Below are positions 20,320 through 29,031 of a stretch of 64,000 bases of DNA, piece by piece. The position numbers and the translations under genes were made by a program. Within the stretch, counting starts at the first letter, position 1, and each line of letters starts with the position of its first letter. The notes below the pieces were generated by a model. That model was not told the DNA's origin, searched no databases, and saw only the letters and a list, made by a program, of their open reading frames with translations. Source of the stretch: Hydrogenophaga sp. RAC07 (GTDB lineage: Bacteria; Pseudomonadota; Gammaproteobacteria; Burkholderiales; Burkholderiaceae_C); assembly GCF_001713375.1 (NCBI RefSeq), contig NZ_CP016449.1, positions 186,001 to 250,000 of the forward strand. Direction: 5' to 3'.

Positions 20320-21303
20320 ATGCTGAACAATCTGCTGAAGCCCAAAACCATCAACGTCGAGCAAGTCTCGGCCAACAAAGCCAAAGTCACGCTTGAGCCT
20401 TTCGAGCGCGGCTACGGCCACACGCTGGGCAACGCTTTGCGCCGGGTTTTGCTGTCTTCCATGACCGGCCATGCGCCGACCGAAGTCACCATCGCCGGTG
20501 TTGTGCACGAGTACTCGTCGATCGACGGCGTCCAGGAAGACGTGGTCAACATGCTTCTGAACCTCAAGGGCGTGGTGTTCAAGCTCCACAACCGCGATGA
20601 AGTCACGCTGAGCCTGCGCAAAGACGGTGAAGGCTTGGTGACCGCTGCCGACATCCAGACCCCGCACGATGTCGAAATTGTGAACCCCGGCCACGTGATC
20701 GCCACGTTGTCCGCAGGCGCCAAGCTCGACATGCAGATCAAGGTCGAAAAGGGCCGTGGTTATGTGCCCGGCAGCCTGCGCCGCAACGACGACCAGGCCC
20801 GCTCCATCGGTCGCATCGTGCTGGACGCGTCGTTCTCGCCCGTCAAGCGCGTGAGCTACACGGTCGAGAGCGCTCGCGTCGAGCAGCGTACCGATCTGGA
20901 CAAGCTGGTGCTCGAGATCGAGACCAACGGCTCCATCGGTCCTGAAGAAGCGGTTCGCGCTTCGGCCAAGATCCTGGTCGAGCAGCTGGCTGTGTTCGCT
21001 CAGCTGGAAGGCGCCGAACTCAACTTCGAAGCCCCTGCGCAGCGCAGCTCGCAGCAGTTCGACCCGATCCTGTTGCGCCCTGTTGATGAGCTCGAACTCA
21101 CCGTGCGTTCGGCCAACTGCCTCAAGGCAGAGAACATCTATTACATCGGTGATCTGATCCAGCGCACCGAGAACGAGTTGCTCAAGACCCCCAACCTGGG
21201 TCGCAAGTCGCTCAACGAAATCAAGGAAGTGCTCGCTTCGCGCGGCTTGACCTTGGGCATGAAGCTTGAGAACTGGCCACCGGCCGGTTTGGACAAGCAC
21301 TGA
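20320..21303 (+). CDS. rpoA: RNA polymerase alpha subunit
   Basis: A 327-residue alpha subunit. The N-terminal assembly domain covers about residues 1-230 ([20 protein letters not shown]). After a flexible linker, the C-terminal domain ([19 protein letters not shown], then [13 protein letters not shown]) binds UP elements and activators. The start at 20320 follows GAAGGAAGTTTGA. The 94 bp before it hold a GC-rich hairpin (GCACC/GGTGC near 20241-20256) of unknown effect. Confidence 0.98.
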   Translation: MLNNLLKPKTINVEQVSANKAKVTLEPFERGYGHTLGNALRRVLLSSMTGHAPTEVTIAGVVHEYSSIDGVQEDVVNMLLNLKGVVFKLHNRDEVTLSLRKDGEGLVTAADIQTPHDVEIVNPGHVIATLSAGAKLDMQIKVEKGRGYVPGSLRRNDDQARSIGRIVLDASFSPVKRVSYTVESARVEQRTDLDKLVLEIETNGSIGPEEAVRASAKILVEQLAVFAQLEGAELNFEAPAQRSSQQFDPILLRPVDELELTVRSANCLKAENIYYIGDLIQRTENELLKTPNLGRKSLNEIKEVLASRGLTLGMKLENWPPAGLDKH

Positions 21304-21389
21304 AACTCCGCAAGCCGGCACGAAGCCGGCCACGGACGAACCTGCAGTACCTGACACGGCTGCGGGCAAAACAACTGAAAGGATGAAAA

Positions 21390-21785
21390 ATGCGTCACGG
21401 ACACGGACTTAGAAAACTCAACCGCACGAGCGAGCACCGCCTTGCGATGCTTCGCAACATGATGAATTCGCTGCTGACGCACGAGGTCATCAAGACCACG
21501 GTGCCCAAGGCGAAAGAATTGCGCCGCGTGGTGGAACCCATGATCACGCTGGCCAAGGTTGCCACCGTGGCCAACCGCCGCCTGGCATTCGACCGTTTGC
21601 GCGACCGTGATGTGGTCGTGAAGCTGTTCAACGAACTGGGCCCGCGCTTCGCCGCACGACCCGGTGGCTATACCCGCATCCTGAAGATGGGTTACCGCGT
21701 GGGCGACAACGCTCCGATGGCGCTCGTCGAGTTGGTTGATCGTGCAGAAGATGCTGCGCCAGCCGCAGACGCTGACAAAGCGTGA
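21390..21785 (+). CDS. rplQ: 50S ribosomal protein L17
   Basis: A 131-residue L17 ([19 protein letters not shown]). It binds 23S rRNA near the exit tunnel. The last 20 residues are Ala/Asp-rich ([11 protein letters not shown]), a common variable tail. It closes the alpha operon and is followed after 17 bp by an initiator tRNA gene. The stretch before rplQ holds a GCCGGC/GCCGGC hairpin (about 21313-21330). Confidence 0.98.
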   Translation: MRHGHGLRKLNRTSEHRLAMLRNMMNSLLTHEVIKTTVPKAKELRRVVEPMITLAKVATVANRRLAFDRLRDRDVVVKLFNELGPRFAARPGGYTRILKMGYRVGDNAPMALVELVDRAEDAAPAADADKA

Positions 21786-21802
21786 TAGAATCATAGGCTT
21801 GA

Positions 21803-21879
<77 letters not shown>

Positions 21880-21907
21880 ACCAGATCAAGCACTCGCTTG
21901 GCAAGCA

Positions 21908-21932
21908 AGCCCTCGGTCACGAGGGCTTTTTT
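21908..21932 (+). terminator. rho-independent terminator after the tRNA gene
   Basis: AGCCCTCG (21908-21915) pairs with CGAGGGCT (21920-21927) around GTCA, followed by a run of six T. It closes the ribosomal protein, rpoA and tRNA transcription block. Confidence 0.93.
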
Positions 21933-22058
21933 GTTTGTGCCGACGTTTGTGGCTGAGTCTGCCTCCACAAAGATGCGTCATCGCTCAGGGCCTTTGGTTC
22001 CATGAAGACCATCGCACGGTTTGCTGTTTCCTTCCAACCAGTACAGGAGATTTTTCCA

Positions 22059-23141
22059 ATGGATCGTCGCTCCCTGATCAAGAACGCCGGCATCGCCGGC
22101 GTGCTGACCACCGGTATCGCACCTGCCGTGCACGCACAGGCCGCTGTTCGCTGGCGCCTGGCCTCCAGCTTCCCGAAGTCGTTGCCCACCATCTTTGGCT
22201 CGGCTGAAAAATTCTCCGAGACCGTCAAGGCGCTGTCGGGCGGCAAGTTCGAGGTGTCTGTGCACGCCGCGGGCGATATCGTGCCGGCATTTGGTGTGGT
22301 CGACGCCATCCAGGACAACACGATTGAAATGGCGCAGACCGCGCCTTATTACTTCACCGGCAAGGATTCGATCTTTGCGTTCGGCTGCGCTGTGCCCTTC
22401 GGCCTGACCGCTCGCCACATGGACGCCTGGATGGAGCACGGCAATGGCCGCAAGCTGATGGACGAGTTCTACGGCAAGTTCAACATCGTCTCCATGAGCT
22501 CCGGCAACACCGGCACCCAGATGGGTGGCTGGTACCGCAAGGAAATCAAGACCGTGGCCGACCTCAAGGGCCTGAAGATGCGCATGGGCGGCGGCTTGTT
22601 CGGTGAGGCCATGGCCAAGCTGGGCGTGGTGGCGCAGAACATGCCCGCCGGCGAGGTGTACCAGGCGCTGGAAAAAGGCACGCTGGACGCCACCGAATTC
22701 GTCGGTCCTTTCGACGACGAGCGCCTGGGCTTCAACAAGGTCGCGCCCTTCTATTACTACCCTGGCTGGTGGGAAGGCGGCGCCGAACTGGAGTTCTTCA
22801 TCAACAAGAAGGCCTTTGATGCCTTGTCGCCAGAGAACAAGGCCATCGTCCGCGCTGCCGGCGCCGTGGCCGCGCGCGACATGACCGCCAAGTACGATGC
22901 CCAGAACCCTGCAGCGCTCAAGCGCCTGGTGGCTGGTGGCACCAAGTTGATGCCGTTCTCCAAAGCTGTCATGGACGCCGGCTTCAAGGCGTCGATGGAA
23001 GTGTTCGCTGCGCACGAAGCGAAGTCGCCCGAGTTCAAGAAGATCCACCAGGACATGCGCGCCTTCCAGCGCGACCAGATCCTGTGGAGCCGCTTCTCCG
23101 AGTGGCGTTACGACAGCTACATCACCTCTGCGAAGGTCTGA
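22059..23141 (+). CDS. TRAP transporter substrate-binding protein, DctP-type, orphan
   Basis: A 360-residue periplasmic binding protein with an N-terminal MDRRSLIKNAG twin-arginine-like signal and a hydrophobic stretch ending at VHAQA. The mature part matches TRAP DctP-family receptors of the kind annotated for mannitol or chloroaromatic compounds: segments WRLASSFPKSLPTIFG, AGDIVPAFGVVDAI and the Trp-rich FYYYPGWWEGGAE. Such receptors deliver organic acids to DctQ/DctM membrane pairs. No membrane component gene is near, so it must work with a partner elsewhere or in a signalling role. The start at 22059 has AGGAGA at 22045-22050. A frame start at 22002 would put the signal inside the protein. 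Confidence 0.85.
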   Translation: MDRRSLIKNAGIAGVLTTGIAPAVHAQAAVRWRLASSFPKSLPTIFGSAEKFSETVKALSGGKFEVSVHAAGDIVPAFGVVDAIQDNTIEMAQTAPYYFTGKDSIFAFGCAVPFGLTARHMDAWMEHGNGRKLMDEFYGKFNIVSMSSGNTGTQMGGWYRKEIKTVADLKGLKMRMGGGLFGEAMAKLGVVAQNMPAGEVYQALEKGTLDATEFVGPFDDERLGFNKVAPFYYYPGWWEGGAELEFFINKKAFDALSPENKAIVRAAGAVAARDMTAKYDAQNPAALKRLVAGGTKLMPFSKAVMDAGFKASMEVFAAHEAKSPEFKKIHQDMRAFQRDQILWSRFSEWRYDSYITSAKV

Positions 23142-23215
23142 CCACCGGAGGCCGCCGGTGGCCCGGCGGTCCCTCGTGGACACCCTCTGTCGTGGGTGGG
23201 CCTGAAAATCAGGCC

Positions 23216-23602
23216 ATGCCCAACCCAGCCGCTTCCCGCCATGCCCAGCCCTCGGACCTCAGGTCCGGGCGCTGGGCATGGTTGCTTCTGGCAGGTCTGT
23301 TGATTTCAATGCCTGCACGCAGCCAGACGATCGACTTTGCCAGGGAGTGCATGCGGGTGGCGGTGGAAGGTTTGATCCTGGACACGTCGCCCGTTTGCGT
23401 GCGTGCGTTTCGCACCGATCCGGCGGCGCGCGCGCAGTTCATCCAGCTCATCCAGTTCACGTTGGCGCAGGCGGAGTCGGCCCAGGGCGAGACCAGCGTC
23501 AGCAGGACGCCCGCCCAATCGCTGCGCCGCCTGTTCGACAAGGCCTCGCTGGAGCCGGGTCGGGTGGTGGGGGTCGGAGGGGCGTACTACGGCGCCCGGT
23601 AG
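23216..23602 (+). CDS. small secreted protein, unknown function
   Basis: A 128-residue protein not recognised as a known family. The N-terminus MPNPAASRHAQPSDLRSG is followed by one hydrophobic segment WAWLLLAGLLISM and an Ala-Arg-Ser cleavage-like site, so it is probably exported. The mature part has two Cys (around ARECMRV and SPVCVRAF) that could form a disulfide. The start at 23216 is one of several possible, and the frame is open from 23084. There is no clear ribosome site. Codon use is normal for the genome, which supports it as a gene. Confidence 0.55.
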   Translation: MPNPAASRHAQPSDLRSGRWAWLLLAGLLISMPARSQTIDFARECMRVAVEGLILDTSPVCVRAFRTDPAARAQFIQLIQFTLAQAESAQGETSVSRTPAQSLRRLFDKASLEPGRVVGVGGAYYGAR

Positions 23603-23643
23603 CTGACGCGTAAACTCGTGCGTCAACTCAAAGGAAGATTGCC

Positions 23644-24357
23644 ATGGGCGCGCAGTGGAAAGCAAAACACAAGGATCTGGCGGCCAACGCCAAGGGCAGG
23701 CTGTTCGGCAAGCTGGCCAAGGACATCATGATCGCGGCGCGTCACGGCGCCGACCCGGCTGCGAATTCGCGGCTGCGGCTGGTGGTGGAGCAGGCACGCA
23801 AGGTGTCCATGCCCAAGGAGACGCTGGACCGCGCCATCAAGAAAGGTGCCGGACTCACGGGTGAAACCGTTCACTTCGAACACGTGGTCTACGAAGGCTT
23901 CGCGCCGCACCGCGTGCCGGTCATGGTCGAGTGCCTGACCGACAACGTGAACCGTGCGGCCTCCGACATGCGTGTGCTGTTCCGCAAGGGGCAGCTGGGC
24001 ACATCGGGCTCCGTGTCGTGGGATTTTGATCACCTCGGCATCATCGAAGCGGAGGCCACCAGGAAGGATGCCGATGCCGAGGTGGCCGCCATCGAGGCGG
24101 GTGCGCAAGACTTTCACCCGGCCGATGAGGATGGTGTGGTGGTCTTTCTCACCGACCCCACCGACCTCGACCTGGTGAGCCGCGCGCTGCCGGCGCAGGG
24201 CTTCACCGTGCTGTCGGCCAAGCTGGGCTACAAGCCCAAGAATCCGATCGACCCGGGCAGTCTGAGCGCAGAAGACCTGGAAGAAGTCGAAGCGTTCCTG
24301 GCCGCGCTGGACGCCAACGAAGATGTGCAGAACGTGTTCGCTGGCCTGGGAGGCTGA
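23644..24357 (+). CDS. YebC/PmpR-family transcription or translation regulator
   Basis: A 237-residue YebC-type protein ([52 protein letters not shown]). The family was first described as DNA-binding regulators. Some members help ribosomes through polyproline stretches. The start at 23644 has AAGGAAGATTGCC. Its stop is 3 bp before a BLUF photoreceptor gene, so the two are likely co-translated. Burkholderiales often carry two YebC-like paralogues, so which one this is cannot be told from sequence alone. Confidence 0.93.
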   Translation: MGAQWKAKHKDLAANAKGRLFGKLAKDIMIAARHGADPAANSRLRLVVEQARKVSMPKETLDRAIKKGAGLTGETVHFEHVVYEGFAPHRVPVMVECLTDNVNRAASDMRVLFRKGQLGTSGSVSWDFDHLGIIEAEATRKDADAEVAAIEAGAQDFHPADEDGVVVFLTDPTDLDLVSRALPAQGFTVLSAKLGYKPKNPIDPGSLSAEDLEEVEAFLAALDANEDVQNVFAGLGG

Positions 24358-24360
24358 ACC

Positions 24361-24837
24361 ATGAACACACGCCCCACGGAAGCGGCCGACGAACCCTTGC
24401 CTGGCCACAACCCGCCGCTGCTCTACAACCTCGTTTACTGCAGCCGGGCCTCCGACGGGGTGGACAACGACGCGGTAAACCAGATCATCGAAACCTCGCG
24501 TCGCTGCAATCCGGCGCGCAGCATCACCGGCCTGTTGGTCTTCGGCAGCGGCATCTTTTTCCAGTGGCTCGAAGGCCCGCGCGACAGCGTGCTCGCGCTG
24601 CTGGCGCTGCTCAAGAAGGACCCCCGGCACCACACCGTGGTGTTGTTGACCTCGGGCGAAGAGGTGCGTGAGCGGCTTTTCCCCGACTGGGACATGGAGC
24701 TGGTCACGGCCGACGCGGTGCGCGACGTGCTGGTGGACGCACTCGACAGCGCCCAGGACCCCCAAAACGCGGAGTCGTTGCGTGAGTTGCTGCAGCAGCT
24801 CGACGCTGGCCTGCTCAACGGACCCGCGAAGGGCTGA
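24361..24837 (+). CDS. BLUF-domain blue-light photoreceptor
   Basis: A 158-residue short BLUF protein. The FAD-contacting residues fall exactly at the spacing of AppA: Tyr26 (LVYCSRAS), Asn50 (RRCNPARSITGLL) and Gln68 (FFQWLEGP), matching AppA Tyr21, Asn45 and Gln63. Trp110 and Met112 of FPDWDM match AppA Trp104 and Met106. There is no output domain, so it must signal by binding a partner, as short BLUF proteins do. The gene starts 3 bp after the yebC-like gene. A functional link between light sensing and YebC-type regulation is an inference from this coupling. Confidence 0.92.
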   Translation: MNTRPTEAADEPLPGHNPPLLYNLVYCSRASDGVDNDAVNQIIETSRRCNPARSITGLLVFGSGIFFQWLEGPRDSVLALLALLKKDPRHHTVVLLTSGEEVRERLFPDWDMELVTADAVRDVLVDALDSAQDPQNAESLRELLQQLDAGLLNGPAKG

Positions 24838-24843
24838 CCGGCG

Positions 24844-25488
24844 TCAGCCCTTCACCAGCGCCAGGTAGTCCCGTCGCGTGGCAGGTGCCACCGAGGCCAC
24901 CAGTTGTTCGTGGGGTGTCTGATGGCGCATCAGCGAGCGCGCCGAGGCGGTGGCCTTGGAACGGCAAAACCAGTGGCAGCTGTGTTGCATCAGCAGCAAC
25001 TCGGCCGACATCGTGAACGCCTTGTCCCGGGGTGAACGTTGCAGTTCGTTGCCGGCTGCCTCCGCCAGTCCCCGCGCGTGAATGCGGAAGGCCTCGCGCA
25101 CGTCGAACGTGGCCTGGGGCAGCAGGCGGGTGGCGAATGGCAACGCCATGCTCAGGGTGCTCACCCGGGCCTGCTCCTCGTCCAGACGGGCAAACTCGGT
25201 GGCAAAGCTGCCGAACTGCAGCGCCACCGACTGTTCGGCCGCTGTCAGCATGTTGAGGATCTGCTCGCGCCGCGCCGGGTCGTCTTCACCCAGCGCCCGC
25301 AGGTAGCCCTGCGTGAGCGTTTCCATCAGCACTTCGATCTGGTACTTGCCCAGAAAACTGCCCAGCAGGACCACGCGGCGCCGTTGCTCCATCGAGCGCA
25401 GAAACCACAGGCCCGAAAGCGCCAGCGTCACCAGAATCAGGAAGTCCATCGTCAGTCCGTCGAAATCTTGTAGTTCTTTGGTAGCCAT
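24844..25488 (-). CDS. single-pass membrane protein, unknown function
   Basis: A 214-residue protein not assigned to a known family. One membrane helix is seen near the N-terminus (MDFLILVTLALSGLWFL), after which the rest is helical and charged, probably cytoplasmic (RRRVVLLGSFLGKYQIEVLMETL; Cys in QHSCHWFCRSK). The frame is open to 25647. The start at 25488 (MATKELQDF) or 25449 (MDFLILV) is more likely than the upstream ones, whose extra residues are low-complexity. It converges on the BLUF gene with only a few bases between stops. A short gene on the other strand begins about 180 bp beyond its start. Confidence 0.6.
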   Translation of the reverse strand: MATKELQDFDGLTMDFLILVTLALSGLWFLRSMEQRRRVVLLGSFLGKYQIEVLMETLTQGYLRALGEDDPARREQILNMLTAAEQSVALQFGSFATEFARLDEEQARVSTLSMALPFATRLLPQATFDVREAFRIHARGLAEAAGNELQRSPRDKAFTMSAELLLMQHSCHWFCRSKATASARSLMRHQTPHEQLVASVAPATRRDYLALVKG

Positions 25489-25664
25489 TTGTCTGGCCGA
25501 TCGTGCGCGGCCATCGGCACACACAAGGAGGGGAGAGTGTAGTGACGCAATCCCGTGCCTTGGTGCGAGAATGCAAAGCCCGGGATTCATGGCAGATGCT
25601 CTGCCCCTCCCGCGCCCGCCCAGGCTGGCGCACGTCCCTGAGAACACCCGAGCCCCACCACCCC

Positions 25665-25889
25665 ATGTTGCGTTCCTTGCCGTACATAGCTCTTGCAGCC
25701 GCAGCCATCGCCGCGTGCCTGTTGGGGTTCTCGTGGTTGATGTCGGTCTTTCTGGGGCGCCATCTGAGCCTGGGTGAGCTGGTGGTCGTCACCGTGCTGT
25801 TGGTGGCAGCACTGGCTTACGGCCTGAGCGTCTTGCGCGTGCGCAACCGCCGCAAGGTGCAGGACATGCGCGACTCCGCTCTCTGGTGA
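25665..25889 (+). CDS. small two-helix membrane protein
   Basis: A 74-residue protein, MLRSLPYIALAAAAIAAC at the start, with two hydrophobic helices (about 6-28 and 36-56) and a basic cytoplasmic tail (RVRNRRKVQDMRDSALW). No family was recognised. The in-frame ATG at 25665 is favoured because the longer frame (from 25503) adds a region without hydrophobic or conserved character. It is divergent from the single-pass membrane protein gene. Confidence 0.55.
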   Translation: MLRSLPYIALAAAAIAACLLGFSWLMSVFLGRHLSLGELVVVTVLLVAALAYGLSVLRVRNRRKVQDMRDSALW

Positions 25890-25989
25890 ACCGAAGCACG
25901 TCGCCGTGGCCCGATGTGCCGCGTTGACACGGACTGTGGTGGCCACACACACGCCAGACACACATCCCATGCACACTGCAGGTTCTCGA

Positions 25990-26349
25990 ATGCGAAAGGT
26001 TCACATGGGTCTGCGGGGTCGTCTGGGTTTGTTGGTGGTTGTCGCCTGGCTGTCGTTGCCGGCGCACGCCGACGCGCTGCGCTGCGGCGGAGGCACCGTG
26101 GAAGAAGGCGACTCGCGTGTGTCGCTGCTGCAGAAATGTGGCCGCCCTCAGTTGCAGGACAGTTTTTGTGCGCCGGTGTTCCAGAACAAATCGCTGGTTC
26201 CCGTGCCCGAGCCGTTTGCCAGCAACGCCGTGCCGTGCCAGCAGATCGACGACTGGATCTACGACCGTGGTCGGGGCAACCTGATGGCCACGGTGCGCAT
26301 CCGCTCCGGCACCGTCCAGTCCATCCGCATCCAGCGCCAGCCGCGCTGA
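25990..26349 (+). CDS. exported DUF2845-like protein
   Basis: A 119-residue protein with a Sec signal (LGLLVVVAWLSLPAHA). A short mature domain follows: LRCGGGTVEEGDSRVSLLQ, then QIDDWIYDRGRGNLMATVR. The pattern of a Cys-containing N-terminal strand, the SR-LLQKCG motif and a Trp-Tyr strand fits the DUF2845 family of small periplasmic proteins. Function is unknown. The start may be the ATG at 25990 (MRKVHMGLRG) or 26005. The last codons nearly meet the convergent gene on the other strand. Confidence 0.7.
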   Translation: MRKVHMGLRGRLGLLVVVAWLSLPAHADALRCGGGTVEEGDSRVSLLQKCGRPQLQDSFCAPVFQNKSLVPVPEPFASNAVPCQQIDDWIYDRGRGNLMATVRIRSGTVQSIRIQRQPR

Positions 26350-26355
26350 ACCGTT

Positions 26356-27006
26356 TCAGGCCGCGAGTGCCGGGTCCTGGAAGCAGGCGATGGGCAGGGC
26401 GTCTTCAAAGCCCGCCAGGGCACCGTCCATGCGCTGGATGAACTCACCCACCGGGCCCTGCCGCGCGAGCAAACGGAAAGCCAGGTACATGAGGCCGTTG
26501 GAGCAGCGCACCACGGTGTCGAACACGTCCAGCGGAAAGCCCACTTTTGCGTGCTGCAAGGGATTGATGCCGCCACGCTCGAGCATGCCCAGGACTCGGG
26601 TGAACGCATCGTTCATCGCGAGCAGCGGTTTCACCAAGCCCGCCAACGCAGGTTCGCCCGCCAGCTGCGCCTTCAGCCCGTGCACCATGCGACCGGGGTC
26701 CGGGCGGGTGAACCCACTGTCTGGATCGAGCATGGCCTCGAGCTCGGCGTCGGTGGTCACGTAGGCAAACCACGCAGCCCGCACCAGCGCCTCGTATTGC
26801 ACCTGCAGCATGGCACTGGCCGCGTTCTGTGCGCCGGTGGCAAACAGGATGCGCAGGGCGTAGGCGTGTTCGATGCTGAGCTCACACGCCAGGGCGCAGG
26901 CCAGCGCGCGGTGGCTGTCGTCGCGTTCGGGCATCTGGTCGATGTGTTCACCCAGGTGCAGGGCAAAGGCTTCGGCTTGTTCGAGAAGGATCTGTTCGTA
27001 GTTCAT
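26356..27006 (-). CDS. helical cytoplasmic protein, unknown function (possibly DUF6988)
   Basis: A 216-residue, mostly helical protein without signal or membrane segments. The most conserved-looking stretch is around LRILFATGAQNAASAMLQ followed by ALVRAAWFAY. This looks like proteins annotated as DUF6988, but the family call is from memory and weak. The start at 27006 (MNYEQILLEQAEAF) is preferred over the longer frame to 27042. It is divergent from the amidase gene with about 145 bp between starts. Confidence 0.6.
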   Translation of the reverse strand: MNYEQILLEQAEAFALHLGEHIDQMPERDDSHRALACALACELSIEHAYALRILFATGAQNAASAMLQVQYEALVRAAWFAYVTTDAELEAMLDPDSGFTRPDPGRMVHGLKAQLAGEPALAGLVKPLLAMNDAFTRVLGMLERGGINPLQHAKVGFPLDVFDTVVRCSNGLMYLAFRLLARQGPVGEFIQRMDGALAGFEDALPIACFQDPALAA

Positions 27007-27150
27007 GCGCGCATGGTAGCGGCGTGCGCGGGCGCTTCGCACCCATGACCCGCCCCAGATGTCACTTCAGTGGCTCGCCTCGCGCCGCGTGGCCCGCAGA
27101 ATGCGGAACTGACGTGCCGGCTGTTCGGCACGCTGGATGAAGGCATGGGC

Positions 27151-28434
27151 ATGCAGAAGATTGAAGACAGTTCCGCGCGCGAGATCGCCGCGCAGGTGGC
27201 GCGGCGCGAGCTCAGCGCAGAGACCGTGGCGCGTGCGTTGGTGGAACGCGTCGAGGCGCTGGAGCCCGGCGTCCTGGCCTGGCAGCACTTCGACGCCGCG
27301 CAGGTGATCGCGCAGGCGCAAGCCCAGGACCGCGCGGGCGCACAAGGGCCTCTGGCCGGAGTGCCGATCGCCGTGAAAGACCTCATCGACACGGCCGACA
27401 TGCCCACCACCTACGGTTCGCCGATCTACGCGGGCCACCGCCCGGCGGTGGACGCGGCCGTGGTCGCCAGCGTGCGCGAAGCGGGCGGTGTGGTCATGGG
27501 CAAGACCGTGACCACCGAGTTCGCCACCTTCAAGCCCGGCGTCACGCGCAACCCGCGCGCCGCGTTTGATGCACCTCGCACGCCCGGTGGCTCCTCCAGC
27601 GGCTCGGCCGCGGCGGTGGCGTGCGGCATGGTGCCGCTGGCCTTCGGCACGCAGACAGCCGCCTCCATCGTCCGGCCCGCGGCCTACTGCGGCGTGGTCG
27701 GCTACAAGCCCACGTTTGGCCTGCTGCCCATGGCCGGCATCAAGTCGCTCTCGCCCACGCTGGACACCGCCGGCGTGTTCGCGCGCTCGGTGGACGACGC
27801 CGCGTTTTTCGTGAGCACGCTCTCGCGCGTCGAGCTGCCGATGGCACCGGTCAAGGGCTGGCGTGTCGGTGTATGCCACACACCGCATTGGGACCTGGCC
27901 GACGAAGACGCCCGCCGTGCGCTGCAACTGGCTGCGCACCACTTCGACAAGCTCGGTACGCGCCTGGTCGAGGCGGTGGTCCCGGGCGCGTGGGCCGGTC
28001 TGGCGCAGGCGCAGATGGACATCATGGGTTTCGAGGCCTGGGCTGCGTTTGCGCCCGAGCGCAACAGCCACTCGAACCTGTTCAGCCCGGCCTTTGCCGA
28101 CGTGCTGGCTGGCGGTGCTGCGGTGACCGGGGAACGCCTGGCCGAGGCCCATGCGCTTGCCATCCATGCCCGCGGCGAGATCGAGGGCCTGCTGAAGCAG
28201 GTGGACGTGTTGATCGCACCGAGCGCCACGGGTGAAGCACCGCTGGGCCTGGACGCCACCGGCAACCCGATCTTCAGCCGCATGTGGAGCTTGCTCGGCG
28301 TGCCCTGTGTGCACGTGCCCACGGGCTTGGGCCGCCACGGCATGCCGGTGGGAGTGACGGTGATCGGGCCGCGCTGGCGCGATGCCCAGGCGCTGAGCGC
28401 CGCGCTGGCGCTCGAAGCCGCGGTCAAAGGCTGA
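27151..28434 (+). CDS. amidase-signature family hydrolase
   Basis: A 427-residue amidase of the GatA-like fold. The catalytic triad is present: Lys76 in VPIAVKDLID, cis-Ser148 in TPGGSSSGSAAAVA, and nucleophile Ser172 in GTQTAASIVRPAAYCG. The spacing (72 and 24 residues) fits GatA. The usual Gly-Gly before the nucleophile is Ala-Ala here, which may change the oxyanion hole. Substrate is unknown. Non-GatA members of this family act on amides, carbamates or allophanate. The ATG at 27151 is favoured over 27145 because AAGG (27140-27143) is at proper distance. The neighbouring cupin gene is convergent. Confidence 0.88.
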   Translation: MQKIEDSSAREIAAQVARRELSAETVARALVERVEALEPGVLAWQHFDAAQVIAQAQAQDRAGAQGPLAGVPIAVKDLIDTADMPTTYGSPIYAGHRPAVDAAVVASVREAGGVVMGKTVTTEFATFKPGVTRNPRAAFDAPRTPGGSSSGSAAAVACGMVPLAFGTQTAASIVRPAAYCGVVGYKPTFGLLPMAGIKSLSPTLDTAGVFARSVDDAAFFVSTLSRVELPMAPVKGWRVGVCHTPHWDLADEDARRALQLAAHHFDKLGTRLVEAVVPGAWAGLAQAQMDIMGFEAWAAFAPERNSHSNLFSPAFADVLAGGAAVTGERLAEAHALAIHARGEIEGLLKQVDVLIAPSATGEAPLGLDATGNPIFSRMWSLLGVPCVHVPTGLGRHGMPVGVTVIGPRWRDAQALSAALALEAAVKG

Positions 28435-28437
28435 AAC

Positions 28438-28938
28438 TCAGACCGCGCCGGTCGGGTGCGTGGGGTCCACCCACAGCACCTGCTCGGGTTTTTCCACCGG
28501 TGCAATGTCCAGGTTGACCGCCACCGCCTGGCCATCGCTGCGGCACAGCACGCATTCCAGCACTTCGGTGGCGCTGGCGTTGATCTCCTGGTGCGGCACG
28601 AAGGGCGGCACGTAGATGAAGTCGCCCGGGCCGGCCTCGGCGGTGAACTCCAGCTGCTCGCCCCAACGCATGCGCGCACGGCCCTTGACCACATAGATCA
28701 CGCTCTCCAGCGGCCCGTGGTGGTGGGCGCCGGTCTTGGCATCGGGGTGGATGGTGACCGTGCCGGCCCAGAGCTTCTGCGCACCCACGCGCGCAAAGTT
28801 GATCGCTGCCTTGCGGTCCATGCCCGGGGTCGAGGGCACGTTGCCGTCGAGCTGGTTGCCGGGCACCACGCGCACACCGTCGTGCTTCCAGGCCGGGGTG
28901 TGTTCGTGCGGGTGTTCGTGATCGTGGTCGTGTGACAT
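28438..28938 (-). CDS. cupin-domain metal-binding protein with His-rich N-terminus
   Basis: A 166-residue cupin. Motif 1 is GAHHHGPLESVIYV (two His and a Glu, metal ligands) and motif 2 is GDFIYVPPFVPHQEI (second His). Between and after them is the usual double-stranded beta helix. The first 13 residues are MSHDHDHEHPHEH, an unusual metal-capturing tag that could load the site or sense metal. Function is unknown; dioxygenase or isomerase activity is possible. It is convergent with the amidase and divergent from the DUF2889 gene. Confidence 0.85.
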   Translation of the reverse strand: MSHDHDHEHPHEHTPAWKHDGVRVVPGNQLDGNVPSTPGMDRKAAINFARVGAQKLWAGTVTIHPDAKTGAHHHGPLESVIYVVKGRARMRWGEQLEFTAEAGPGDFIYVPPFVPHQEINASATEVLECVLCRSDGQAVAVNLDIAPVEKPEQVLWVDPTHPTGAV

Positions 28939-29031
28939 GCCGTGTCTCCGGGGCAATGGAAGACCCAGTGTGCCACCGCTCCCGATGCCCGAAAATCACG
29001 GCATTGCATCGACCCTGTTGGAGAAACCGTT

